From contig JAGWXJ010000029.1 of NCBI GenBank assembly GCA_018969935.1, positions 1 through 17,766 on the forward strand: a stretch of 17,766 nucleotides of DNA. Direction: 5' to 3'. The stretch comes from Alphaproteobacteria bacterium (GTDB lineage: Bacteria > Pseudomonadota > Alphaproteobacteria > Micavibrionales > UBA1664). The notes under the pieces were generated by a model. That model was not told the origin of the DNA. It worked only from the letters and a program-made list of their open reading frames with translations, and made no database searches. The position numbers were made by a program, and so were the translations under genes. This document shows, in pieces, positions 1-6,354 of the stretch (its first letter is position 1; each line of letters begins with the position of its first letter).

Positions 1-128
1 TCGGCACCACCCGTCTCAGCCAGAACCTTCGTAATCGCTGCCGTCAGCGACGTCTTGCCATGGTCAACGTGACCAATCGTTCCAATGTTTACGTGCGGCT
101 TGTTCCGTTCAAATTTTTCCTTGCTCAT
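1..128 (-). CDS. tuf: Elongation factor Tu, N-terminal fragment (cut by window edge)
   Basis: Translation elongation factor EF-Tu carries aminoacyl-tRNA to the ribosomal A site as a GTP complex. Only the first 42 codons are in the window, and the gene continues past base 1. The translation starts MSKEKFERNKPHVNIGTIGH and contains the P-loop GHVDHGKT (residues 19-26) followed by SLTAAITKVLAETGGA, which is diagnostic for EF-Tu. The start ATG is at 126-128. It is preceded on the minus strand by GGAGAAAGAG (131-140), a good ribosome binding site with about 8 bases of spacing. A promoter candidate lies at 209-236. The gene diverges from the cold-shock gene and lies on the same strand as tRNA-Gly, in line with the common tRNA-Tyr/tRNA-Gly/tuf cluster of proteobacteria. 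Confidence 0.97.
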   Translation of the reverse strand, partial: MSKEKFERNKPHVNIGTIGHVDHGKTSLTAAITKVLAETGGA

Positions 129-208
129 TACTCTTTCTCCAAAAACAAAAGGTTAGTTGCATATTCCGCCGGCATGAGCCACCCGCACGGTCTTAAAAAT
201 CAGGAGGG

Positions 209-236
209 AATATACGTACCCTGACATAAAACGCAA
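209..236 (-). promoter_or_regulatory. Candidate sigma-70 promoter for tuf
   Basis: Read on the minus strand there is a -35 TTGCGT (231-236) and a -10 TATATT (209-214) separated by exactly 16 bases. It lies about 80 bases upstream of the tuf start codon and points into tuf. The match is to consensus hexamers only. No transcript start can be seen from sequence. Confidence 0.5.
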
Positions 237-254
237 GATGCTGTTGCGAGCGCG

Positions 255-281
255 CAAATGGCTTTTTAGTTCCGCCATTTG
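255..281. repeat. 8-bp inverted repeat overlapping the csp -35 region
   Basis: CAAATGGC (255-262) and GCCATTTG (274-281) are perfect inverted copies around an 11-base spacer. The right arm runs into the candidate csp -35 hexamer (279-284). It could be an operator. A terminator is less likely, because no T-run follows the right arm on either strand. Confidence 0.5.
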
Positions 282-306
282 TAAGAAAATTATACGGATG
301 TATAAT
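279..306 (+). promoter_or_regulatory. Candidate sigma-70 promoter for the cold-shock gene
   Basis: TTGTAA (279-284), a 16-base spacer and a perfect -10 TATAAT (301-306) face the csp gene. Transcription starting about 7 bases after the -10 would give a leader of roughly 195 nucleotides before the ATG at 509. Long leaders are typical of cold-inducible cspA-type mRNAs. Confidence 0.6.
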
Positions 307-327
307 TCAACCTGCGCTTGACCGAAT

Positions 328-347
328 TACCCTTTTATGCAAGGGTA
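328..347 (+). other. Hairpin in the csp mRNA leader
   Basis: TACCCTT (328-334) pairs perfectly with AAGGGTA (341-347) across a six-base loop, near the predicted 5' end of the csp transcript. No T-run follows, so it is not an intrinsic terminator. By analogy with cspA leaders it may affect mRNA stability or translation at low temperature, but that is inference. Confidence 0.45.
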
Positions 348-508
348 TCACTGATTTTGGGGGGCAAAGGTTTGTCCGGCCCTGAAAAGCGTAAAGAGTT
401 TGGCGTACACTACAGAGTGTCAGTACCCATAAGTTTTCGCTCAACACCCGGAATTTCGGCTGCTGGACCCGTTTGTCCGGTTTTATTAACGCATGAGGAA
501 AATACAAT

Positions 509-721
509 ATGGCTACTGGTACCGTTAAATGGTTCAACAACGACAAAGGTTTCGGCTTCATCATCCCTGATGAAGGTGGCGCCGATGTTTTCGTGCATAT
601 CTCCGCGGTTGAGCGCGCTGGTATGCGTACGCTGGCCGAAGGCCAAAAACTTTCGTATGAGCTGCAAGCCAACCCGAAAAACGGCAAAATGTCGGCGGGT
701 AACTTGCAAGCCATCGGCTAA
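509..721 (+). CDS. cspA: Cold-shock protein, CspA family
   Basis: A 70-residue single cold-shock domain protein, the usual length for the family. It binds single-stranded RNA and DNA, acts as an RNA chaperone and melts secondary structure in mRNAs. Both RNA-binding motifs are intact: RNP1 KGFGFI (residues 13-18) and RNP2 VFVHIS (27-32), after the typical start GTVKWFNNDKGFGFI. The ATG at 509 is preceded by GAGGAA (495-500) at normal spacing. The gene has its own likely promoter (279-306) and a strong terminator (751-778), so it is monocistronic. The long leader fits post-transcriptional cold regulation. Many csp paralogues are not cold-induced, so the family is certain but the regulation is inferred. 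Confidence 0.95.
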   Translation: MATGTVKWFNNDKGFGFIIPDEGGADVFVHISAVERAGMRTLAEGQKLSYELQANPKNGKMSAGNLQAIG

Positions 722-726
722 CATCC

Positions 727-747
727 GGAATTCGGAATTCGGAATTC
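727..747. repeat. Three tandem copies of GGAATTC
   Basis: Directly after the csp stop codon the 7-base unit GGAATTC occurs three times without interruption (727-733, 734-740, 741-747), giving three overlapping CGGAATTC words and three EcoRI recognition sites. It lies between the stop codon and the terminator stem and has no obvious function. Confidence 0.85.
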
Positions 748-750
748 ATA

Positions 751-778
751 AAAAGCGGGCCATACGGCCCGCTTTTTT
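751..778. terminator. Bidirectional intrinsic terminator between csp and tRNA-Gly
   Basis: GCGGGCC (755-761) pairs with GGCCCGC (766-772) around a four-base loop. It is flanked by AAAA on the left and a T-run on the right, extending the stem by A-T pairs. On the plus strand it ends csp with six T (773-778). On the minus strand it ends with TTTT after the same stem and would stop transcripts from tRNA-Gly before they reach tuf. Confidence 0.9.
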
Positions 779-793
779 ATTTCAAGAAATTAC

Positions 794-867
794 TGGAGCG
801 GGTGAAGGGAATCGAACCCTCATAGCCAGCTTGGAAGGCTGGAGCTTTACCACTAAGCTACACCCGC
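794..867 (-). tRNA. tRNA-Gly (anticodon TCC)
   Basis: A 74-nucleotide tRNA with CCA encoded (794-796). The acceptor stem GCGGGTG (861-867) pairs with CACCCGC (798-804), and the discriminator base is T. The anticodon loop CTTCCAA places TCC at 833-835, and the T-loop GGTTCGATTCC is canonical. It is 17 bases after the end of the SAM-hydrolase-family gene on the same strand and may share its transcript. It is followed by the bidirectional terminator. Confidence 0.96.
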
Positions 868-884
868 GATTAACGATACTCTTA

Positions 885-1697
885 TCAGCTTAAGGGGCGC
901 CATTCAATGGCGGCGCCACCGTGAGGGGCATCAAAGGTTTTGGCGGCGTTACCGCCGCGCTTTACGATTTCGGCAAACCTTACGACTTTGCCGCCTGGCA
1001 GCGCCCAGCCTGATGAGCCGGGCGAGAGGCAGAACTGGCCATCGGCCACACCAAAGATACCATCGGCCACGCGCACGATCGCCTCGCTTTCATGCAGGGT
1101 TACGCAGACATCCTTGCCCTTGTGCTTCATGAGCGCGTCGATATCGAGGGCGCATTTCATGTTGCCGTAGCCATCGGTGTAGCAGACGCAATTTTGCGGG
1201 GCTTCGCGCACTTCGGACATTAAGTCACTGCCGAAAGCAGAATAATCGCCGTGGGCGATTTTTGCGAAGGCCGCTGCGAATACATCGCGCGAACGGAATT
1301 GCGAACCCTCGGCCGCTACCTTCAGGCCACGCATTTCGGTTGCGGCATCACGGATGAAGGAGAGCGAGTGCCCGCTATCGACGGCAACAATTTCAACACC
1401 GTTTACCAACTTTGCATAGGCAAGCCCCTCGCCTGCGTTGCGGGCGCGGGGTTTCAGATCATCCTTCCTTGGGGCGGTATTCACGAAGAATTTGTGGTTT
1501 GCGCCAAGGCGGGAATTGATGGCCATTTGCGCGAGCACAAAACCCGTAGCCACTGTATCGAAGGCCGGCACGGCCACGGTTTCGATGAGGAAGCCGTCAC
1601 CCAATTCGGCATAGAGGCGCTGGCGTACCTCGGCAAATGCCAGATCATGCAGATGGCCGTAGTCGGCCAGAACGGTTACGAGTGTGCGGTCTTTCAT
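885..1697 (-). CDS. SAM hydrolase / SAM-hydroxide adenosyltransferase family protein (divergent)
   Basis: A 270-residue protein resembling the DUF62 (SAM_HAT) family, whose characterised members split S-adenosylmethionine with hydroxide into adenosine and methionine. Visible family features in order are ADYG with a following Asp (residues 11-18, family TDFG-x3-D), the block VDSGH (106-110), FRSRDVFAAAFA (135-146, family FRGRDxFAPxAA), YTDGYGNM (173-180, family DxFGNxxTN) and the C-terminal SSGW (228-231). The N-terminal and nucleoside-site motifs are altered relative to classical members, so substrate and activity are uncertain. There is no signal peptide, so it should be cytoplasmic. Its start overlaps the stop of the deacetylase gene by ATGA (1694-1697), so the two are translationally coupled. 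It is the last protein gene of a three-gene operon. Confidence 0.72.
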   Translation of the reverse strand: MKDRTLVTVLADYGHLHDLAFAEVRQRLYAELGDGFLIETVAVPAFDTVATGFVLAQMAINSRLGANHKFFVNTAPRKDDLKPRARNAGEGLAYAKLVNGVEIVAVDSGHSLSFIRDAATEMRGLKVAAEGSQFRSRDVFAAAFAKIAHGDYSAFGSDLMSEVREAPQNCVCYTDGYGNMKCALDIDALMKHKGKDVCVTLHESEAIVRVADGIFGVADGQFCLSPGSSGWALPGGKVVRFAEIVKRGGNAAKTFDAPHGGAAIEWRPLS

Positions 1698-2524
1698 ATT
1701 GCTACAAACTCCATGCCTTGGTGTTTCATGTGCGCGACGAGATCACGCGTGGTTTCAAATAGGCCGTTATGGTCGTGGGCCAAGATGACGTGGCGGGAAT
1801 CATCGCGCCAGAGGTGCGCATCGGAATCAATTTTCCCCTTCAATGCATCCAGCGTTTTGAAGGGCCAACCCCATTCCTCGGAATACTTTGTGAAATCGGG
1901 GTTCAGCATCCAGTCGGATGTCGAGAAAGTCATCAGGCTGTCGCGGGCCTCGGCAATTTCGGTTTGCGCGTACCACGGGTGCGTGACGCCGGAAAACACT
2001 TCGGCCGTATATCCTTCACGCTTCAGGTAATCCTGAATTTTAATTTTCTTTTCCAGCTGCTCGTTAGTTGGCGGAGTTGGCTTGACGTTAAGGCCGTCGA
2101 AGAACAGGGATTTGTGAACGCCCTCGTGAGGGCCTGATTTTGTGAAATCAACAATCCAGCCACCTGCGCCCCTATCAAGATGCGGGAAACGGATGAGTTT
2201 GTGTTTGCGGGCAACGCCTGCCTGTTTGTACAGGCCTTCTATCAGACTTTCCGTTTTTTCGATTTCATCGAGTACTTCCTCGTATGATATCTCAGAGGAA
2301 CGGCGGTGCGTATACGTGTGGTTTGCAACCACGAAGCCTTTTTTGATGGCGTCCAGAATTGGTGCGGGGTTCTGCGCCATGCCTACACCTTTGCGATTGA
2401 TATCCGTGTATTCGGAGCCGATGCAGAAGAATACGGCGGGGATGTCGTTTTTTAACAGCCAGTCCGTGAGTTCCACGGTGTGTTTTGTGGGGCTATCATC
2501 GATGGTGAGGTAGGCTTTTGGCAT
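1694..2524 (-). CDS. Polysaccharide deacetylase (NodB homology) family protein, cytoplasmic
   Basis: A 276-residue protein of carbohydrate esterase family 4 type, metal-dependent enzymes that remove acetyl groups from sugars or act on related amides. Motif 1 is TIDDSP (residues 7-12, with D9 and D10). Motif 2 is HTYTH (69-73, giving the two metal-binding histidines). Motif 3 is RFPH (112-115). The final motif is ILAHDH (247-252). An insertion at about 125-215 is rich in Trp and Lys. There is no signal peptide or membrane segment, which is unusual for wall-acting deacetylases and argues for an intracellular or different substrate. The ATG at 2524 follows AAGGTG inside the end of the upstream transporter gene, with only 3 bases between the genes. 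Family membership is clear, but the substrate is unknown. Confidence 0.85.
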   Translation of the reverse strand: MPKAYLTIDDSPTKHTVELTDWLLKNDIPAVFFCIGSEYTDINRKGVGMAQNPAPILDAIKKGFVVANHTYTHRRSSEISYEEVLDEIEKTESLIEGLYKQAGVARKHKLIRFPHLDRGAGGWIVDFTKSGPHEGVHKSLFFDGLNVKPTPPTNEQLEKKIKIQDYLKREGYTAEVFSGVTHPWYAQTEIAEARDSLMTFSTSDWMLNPDFTKYSEEWGWPFKTLDALKGKIDSDAHLWRDDSRHVILAHDHNGLFETTRDLVAHMKHQGMEFVAI

Positions 2525-2527
2525 GGT

Positions 2528-3466
2528 TCACCTTACATGAAAATCGTGGAGCTGTTTGTGGCGGCTGTCGGTAATATCCCCGCCTTTGGGGTCGATGTGG
2601 ATCATCACTTCGGCATTCGGGTAATTGGCCAGAAGGTTTTGTTCGACTTCCTGCGCGATATCGTGGGCGGCTACCATGCTAAGGCCTGAATCCACCTCGA
2701 TATCAAAGGACATCATGACGCGCGGGCCAGAGCGGCGCGTGCGCAAATCGTGCAGGCCTTCAACGCCTTTGGTGCCCGCAATTATACTGAAGATTTTTGC
2801 ACGCGTGTCATCTTCCAGTTCGCGGTCGAGGAGCATGTTGATGGCCTTCACGCCAATCAGGCGCGCGCTGTAAAGCAACCAGCCTGCCACAACCAGCGCG
2901 ACCACAGGGTCAATCCAGAGCCAGCCAAGATATTTGCCTGCAAGAAGACTGATAATGACGCCGCCGTTCACGGCTACATCGCCAGTGTAGTGCGCGGCAT
3001 CGGCCTCGACGGCGAGCGAGTGGCTGACCTTGGCCGCATAAGCCTGATAGCGCGTGAGCGCCAAGGTTGCGAGGGACGCAGCCACAAGCACCCAGATACC
3101 GAAATCAACGGCGCCAACGGCTTTTGGTGCCTGCAGGAGCCTGATGGCTTCAAGGAGTACGAAAACGCACGAGCCCGCGATAAAGGCCGATTGCGCCAGC
3201 GCGGCTATGCCTTCCGCCTTGCCGTGGCCGAAACGGTGATCGTGGTCGGCGGGGCGGTGCGCATACCGGATGGCCAGATAATTGGTGAAGGAAATAAGGG
3301 CATCGATGACAGAATCAACAAGGGATGCAAGCAGCGCCGCAGACCCCCCTTGCATCCATGCCCAGCTTTTTGCCAGCACCAACCCACCTGACAGGCCAAC
3401 GGCGGCCATTGCGGCGATTCGGGCCAACTGGGCAGAATTGCTTGGTTTTTGTGAATTATTTTCCAT
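2528..3466 (-). CDS. fieF: Cation diffusion facilitator (FieF/CDF family) divalent metal efflux pump
   Basis: A 312-residue inner-membrane metal/proton antiporter that exports Zn2+, Fe2+ or related ions. It has about six membrane segments in residues 15-200 and a cytoplasmic metal-binding domain after 215. The transport site shows DSVID (D51, D55) and HYTGD (H159, D163). The segment HRFGHGKAEGIAALAQS (77-93) is strongly FieF-like. The C-terminal domain keeps GLHDLRTRRSGP (237-248) and MIHIDP (288-293), with the metal-site histidines. I chose the ATG at 3466 because a longer open frame upstream would run across tRNA-Tyr; GGAAAA is a modest ribosome binding site. It is the first gene of the operon and diverges from tRNA-Tyr. 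The transported metal cannot be told from sequence. Confidence 0.93.
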   Translation of the reverse strand: MENNSQKPSNSAQLARIAAMAAVGLSGGLVLAKSWAWMQGGSAALLASLVDSVIDALISFTNYLAIRYAHRPADHDHRFGHGKAEGIAALAQSAFIAGSCVFVLLEAIRLLQAPKAVGAVDFGIWVLVAASLATLALTRYQAYAAKVSHSLAVEADAAHYTGDVAVNGGVIISLLAGKYLGWLWIDPVVALVVAGWLLYSARLIGVKAINMLLDRELEDDTRAKIFSIIAGTKGVEGLHDLRTRRSGPRVMMSFDIEVDSGLSMVAAHDIAQEVEQNLLANYPNAEVMIHIDPKGGDITDSRHKQLHDFHVR

Positions 3467-3493
3467 GTTTTCCGATAGTACTGAAATAGGATG

Positions 3494-3526
3494 TTGACAG
3501 ACAACCCCAAAATCCCGTTTCTTATG
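3494..3526 (+). promoter_or_regulatory. Candidate promoter for tRNA-Tyr
   Basis: A perfect -35 TTGACA lies at 3494-3499, 44 bases before the tRNA. The best -10 candidates downstream (within TTTCTTATG, 3518-3526) are poor matches or at long spacing. The -35 is therefore seen clearly and the -10 is guessed. It lies in the 76-base gap between the divergent fieF-like gene and the tRNA. Confidence 0.35.
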
Positions 3527-3542
3527 GCCCGAAAGACCCCGT

Positions 3543-3628
3543 GGAGGGGTGGCGGAGCGGTCAATCGCACCAGACTGTAAATTTGGCGTCCTCGGACTTC
3601 GAAGGTTCAAATCCTTCCCCCTCCACCA
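3543..3628 (+). tRNA. tRNA-Tyr (anticodon GTA)
   Basis: An 86-nucleotide class II tRNA with encoded CCA (3626-3628). The acceptor stem GGAGGGG (3543-3549) pairs with CCCCTCC (3618-3624), and the discriminator is A. The anticodon GTA is at 3577-3579 in the loop CTGTAAA. A long variable arm follows, as expected for bacterial tRNA-Tyr, and the T-arm is GAAGGTTCAAATCCTTC. It lies 48 bases upstream of the pseudouridine synthase gene on the same strand. Confidence 0.97.
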
Positions 3629-3634
3629 CTTTTA

Positions 3635-3651
3635 CTCGCAGTGAGTGCGAG
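3635..3651 (+). other. Short hairpin after tRNA-Tyr
   Basis: CTCGCA (3635-3640) pairs with TGCGAG (3646-3651) around a GTGAG loop, seven bases after the tRNA 3' end. No T-run follows, so it is not a terminator. It may mark the processing point that separates the tRNA from the rRNA-modification mRNA. Confidence 0.4.
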
Positions 3652-3675
3652 CAACCCCTTACGAAAAGAAACGCC

Positions 3676-4428
3676 ATGCGTCTAAACGTATTCCTTCAAA
3701 AATCAGGTATTGGTTCGCGCCGCGAGGCCGAACGCATGATTGCGGCAGGCCGCATCACCATCAATGGCAATACCGCAAAGGTCACCGACCCTGTAAACGA
3801 CGGCGACAAGGTTGCCATTGACGGCAAGGCACTGGCCCTCGATATGCGCCCTGTGCCCCGCCTGTTCATGCTTTACAAGCCCCTTGATGTGCTGGTGACC
3901 ACCTTTGACAAGGAAGGCCGCAAAACCGTTTACGAACTGCCCAATCTTTGCCAGCCCAAATGGGGCGACAAACCCCGCGTGATGAACGTGGGCCGCCTTG
4001 ACGTGAACTCGGAAGGGCTTTTGATGCTTTCCACGGACGGGCAGCTGGCACAGGCCATGATGCACCCATCCACCGGCCTTGAGCGTACGTACCGTGTACG
4101 TGTGCACGGGCGCCTGACACCCGAGCAGCTTAAACGCCTTGGCGGCGGTGTTACCGTTGACGGTGTTGCCTATAAAGGCGCCCGCGTCACGGAAGACCGC
4201 GAACCTACAGGCAAAAACACGTGGTATACGGTTGTGCTGACGGAAGGTAAAAACCGCGAGATCAGGAAACTGATGGAGCATTTCGGCTGTGTGGTGAACA
4301 GGCTTATCCGTACCAATTACGGCCCCTTCAAACTAGGCGACCTGAAGCCAGGCGATGTGCGCGAAGTACCCAACCACCTTGTTGTAAAATTCCTTGATGA
4401 CCTTCAAAAACGCGGGGTGAAGCTATGA
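3676..4428 (+). CDS. rluB: 23S rRNA pseudouridine synthase, RsuA/RluB family
   Basis: A 250-residue enzyme that converts uridine to pseudouridine in ribosomal RNA. An N-terminal S4 RNA-binding domain (about residues 1-55, with SGIGSRREAERMI) precedes the catalytic domain. The catalytic aspartate is D109 in the motif VGRLDVNSEGLLML (105-118). The C-terminal family motif EGKNREIRKLMEHFG (190-204) is also present. The ATG at 3676 is chosen because the frame upstream runs into tRNA-Tyr and the S4 domain starts here; the ribosome binding site is weak. Its stop overlaps the rlmB start by ATGA (4425-4428), forming a two-gene rRNA-modification operon. The RluB assignment over RluE, RluF or RsuA rests on overall similarity and is less certain than the family. 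Confidence 0.9.
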   Translation: MRLNVFLQKSGIGSRREAERMIAAGRITINGNTAKVTDPVNDGDKVAIDGKALALDMRPVPRLFMLYKPLDVLVTTFDKEGRKTVYELPNLCQPKWGDKPRVMNVGRLDVNSEGLLMLSTDGQLAQAMMHPSTGLERTYRVRVHGRLTPEQLKRLGGGVTVDGVAYKGARVTEDREPTGKNTWYTVVLTEGKNREIRKLMEHFGCVVNRLIRTNYGPFKLGDLKPGDVREVPNHLVVKFLDDLQKRGVKL

Positions 4429-5360
4429 GCCGCAACGATTTCAAAAAGCCGTTCCATCACAAAGACAGAGATAGAAACCGCGAGCGTGATCGTGACCGCG
4501 GTGAGCGCGGCCGCGACAGGCATGACAGCAAGCGCGATGACCGCCGCGAAAAGCCACACGCCCAGCAACACAAAGCCCCGCAAGGGCAATACCAGCCGCA
4601 GCAGCAGGCACAGGCGCCAAAACTTTCGGGCCCCGCCTTGTTTGGGGTGCACGCTGTCACGCAGGCCATCCTTAACAAAGACCGCCGCATTATAAGGCTG
4701 GTTGCGACGGAAGGCACTGCCGAGGCCCTTGAAAAACCGCTCGCTGAAGCGCGCGCGGCGGGTATCAAGCGCCCGCAAGTCGAGATCATGGAGAAACCCG
4801 CGTTTGACCGCCTTTTGCCGCAGGGCACCGTGCACCAAGGTATTATTGCAGTTGTCGAGCACCTGCCCGTGCGTGACGCGCATGACCTGGTTGCAAACCT
4901 TGGTACGGACGAACGTGCTTGTGTTGTTGTCCTCGATCAGGTTACGGACCCGCACAATGTGGGCGCCATTCTGCGTTCTGCTGCCGCTTTCGGCTGCACT
5001 GGTGTCATCATGCAGGACCGCCATGCGCCCGAACTTACAGGTGTACTTGCCAAAACGGCATCGGGCGCCGCCGATGTGATACCGGTTGCGATGGAAACCA
5101 ACCTCTCCCGCGCGATTGAGACTCTGCAGGAGCACGGCTTTTTTGTCATAGGGCTAGATGAACGCGGTACACCGCTATCGGAGCTGCCGCACTATGACCG
5201 CGTGGCGCTGGTGTTGGGTGCCGAAGGCGCGGGCCTTCGCCGCCTTGTGGCTGAACATTGCGACGGGCTTGCAAGCCTGCCGACGCAGGCGCCCATATAT
5301 TCGCTGAATGTATCGAATGCGGCGGCTGTAGCCTTGTACGCGCTTATAACCAGCGCTTGA
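4425..5360 (+). CDS. rlmB: 23S rRNA 2'-O-methyltransferase RlmB (SpoU/TrmH family) with charged N-terminal tail
   Basis: A 311-residue SPOUT methyltransferase that methylates the 2'-O of a guanosine (G2251 in E. coli) in the 23S rRNA peptidyl-transferase centre, using SAM. A substrate-binding domain (about residues 68-150, LFGVHAVTQAILN) precedes the knotted catalytic domain. Motif 1 is DPHNVGAILRSAAAFG (175-190), motif 2 is LVLGAEGAGLRRL (262-274) and motif 3 is SLNVSNAAAVALY (293-305). E. coli RlmB has about 243 residues; the extra length here is a tail of about 65 residues. Residues 10-45 of the tail alternate Arg, Asp, Lys and His, and 47-63 are rich in Gln. The gene is translationally coupled to the pseudouridine synthase gene and its last 17 bases overlap the end of corA on the other strand. 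Confidence 0.93.
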   Translation: MSRNDFKKPFHHKDRDRNRERDRDRGERGRDRHDSKRDDRREKPHAQQHKAPQGQYQPQQQAQAPKLSGPALFGVHAVTQAILNKDRRIIRLVATEGTAEALEKPLAEARAAGIKRPQVEIMEKPAFDRLLPQGTVHQGIIAVVEHLPVRDAHDLVANLGTDERACVVVLDQVTDPHNVGAILRSAAAFGCTGVIMQDRHAPELTGVLAKTASGAADVIPVAMETNLSRAIETLQEHGFFVIGLDERGTPLSELPHYDRVALVLGAEGAGLRRLVAEHCDGLASLPTQAPIYSLNVSNAAAVALYALITSA

Positions 5361-6327
5361 ACTTGAACCACATATACGGCCCAACAGCCGACAGGAACAT
5401 CAGGCACAAAGCGATAGGGTAACCCAGATGCCAGTGCAATTCGGGCATAAAGCCGAAGTTCATCCCGTAGATTGACGCGATGAGCGTAGGCGGCAGGAAT
5501 ACGACGGCCACAACCGAGAAAAACTTGATAATGCCGTTCTGTTCGATGTTGATAAGGCCGAGCGACGCATTGAGCAGGAAGCCGATACTGTTGGAAATAA
5601 AGCCCGCCTGATCACCCAGCGAGGTTATATCGCGGTCGATACTGCGCAGCTGGTCCTCGAGGTTGCTTTCGTCACGCAATGCAATTTCATGTAGCGGTGA
5701 AAAATGCATGACACGCCCCATGGTTGTCAGGCTATCGCGCATTTTTGCCATCAGGTTTTGAAGGCGCGCGATGCGTTTTAATATTTCGGCATGAGAGTCT
5801 ATGTCCTGTGCCGGTCGGTCTGCCGTATCCGTAAAAATGATATGCGAGATTTTATCGGCCTCGGCGTTGATGTATTCCAGCACCTCGGCGGCGCGCTCAA
5901 CTATCGCCTCCATCAGGCCGCCGAAAATCATGGGCCCTGTCTGGTAGTCCTCGGGATGGCGAAGAAGGTGTTTCGAGAAAACCACAATCGAGCGCGGCTC
6001 ATGGTAGCGGATGGTGATGAACAACCTGTTGTGCAAGATAAACGCCATGGGAACGGCTGCTGAATCCGGCGTATCCGCGCCCGCCACAACCGTAGCCGTC
6101 ATGTATAGCGCATCGTTTTCACGGTACAGGCGGCTTGACGGTTCTATCGAGCGCATTTCCTCGCGCATTGGCAATTCGATACCAAGCACGTTTTCAAAAG
6201 CTTTTTCTTCCTCGGGTGTCGGGTTGAGAAGGTCAAGCCATACGTCACCCGCCTGCAGCTCGATGGAGTCGGTGCCGAGTGTGAATTCGCGGAAGGTGTT
6301 GGTAGTTGCTGAATAGATGCGTGCCAT
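5344..6327 (-). CDS. corA: CorA-family magnesium/divalent cation channel
   Basis: A 327-residue CorA-type channel for Mg2+ (or Co2+, Ni2+). A large N-terminal cytoplasmic domain (residues 1-265, mostly helical after 130) is followed by two C-terminal membrane helices, about 268-287 and 303-321. The signature GMN is at 288-290 in YGMNF, exactly at the end of the first helix, and the protein ends in a basic FKFKRWL tail. I chose the ATG at 6327, preceded by GGGGGT at good spacing. An upstream TTG at 6345 in the same frame lacks support. The gene follows the CheZ-like gene by 27 bases on the same strand and ends inside the 3' end of rlmB, which is convergent. No terminator is visible between the two. 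Confidence 0.94.
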   Translation of the reverse strand: MARIYSATTNTFREFTLGTDSIELQAGDVWLDLLNPTPEEEKAFENVLGIELPMREEMRSIEPSSRLYRENDALYMTATVVAGADTPDSAAVPMAFILHNRLFITIRYHEPRSIVVFSKHLLRHPEDYQTGPMIFGGLMEAIVERAAEVLEYINAEADKISHIIFTDTADRPAQDIDSHAEILKRIARLQNLMAKMRDSLTTMGRVMHFSPLHEIALRDESNLEDQLRSIDRDITSLGDQAGFISNSIGFLLNASLGLINIEQNGIIKFFSVVAVVFLPPTLIASIYGMNFGFMPELHWHLGYPIALCLMFLSAVGPYMWFKFKRWL

Positions 6328-6354
6328 GGCATACCCCCACGGCAAAGTGTGACG

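Larger units (their letters stand above)
129..508. other. Divergent intergenic region between tuf and the cold-shock gene
   Basis: These 380 bases hold no protein gene that I can support. They contain the tuf leader and promoter on the minus strand, the csp promoter and a leader of about 195 bases on the plus strand, an inverted repeat at 255-281 and a small hairpin at 328-347. A 10-base direct repeat, GTTTGTCCGG, occurs at 370-379 and 471-480. A reading frame on the plus strand runs across this region and through csp in another frame, but it has no protein-like features. Confidence 0.8.

Noticed and set aside
412..724. Antisense open frames opposite csp
   Set aside because: They mirror csp codon structure and have no ribosome binding site or recognisable domain.
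318..893. A 191-codon open frame on the plus strand spanning the csp leader, csp and tRNA-Gly
   Set aside because: It overlaps csp in another frame and runs through a terminator and a tRNA. Its composition is not protein-like.
3467..3610. An upstream extension of the FieF-like protein on the minus strand
   Set aside because: It crosses tRNA-Tyr and adds residues unlike the family. The ATG at 3466 is the sensible start.
794..3628. An integrated island between the two tRNA genes
   Set aside because: There is no integrase, no transposase and no repeated tRNA 3' end that could be an attachment site. Base use matches the neighbours.
3635..3651. A terminator after tRNA-Tyr
   Set aside because: The hairpin is real but no T-run follows on the plus strand, so I list it only as a hairpin.
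3541..3675. An upstream extension of the pseudouridine synthase reading frame
   Set aside because: It lies over tRNA-Tyr. The S4 domain begins at the ATG at 3676.
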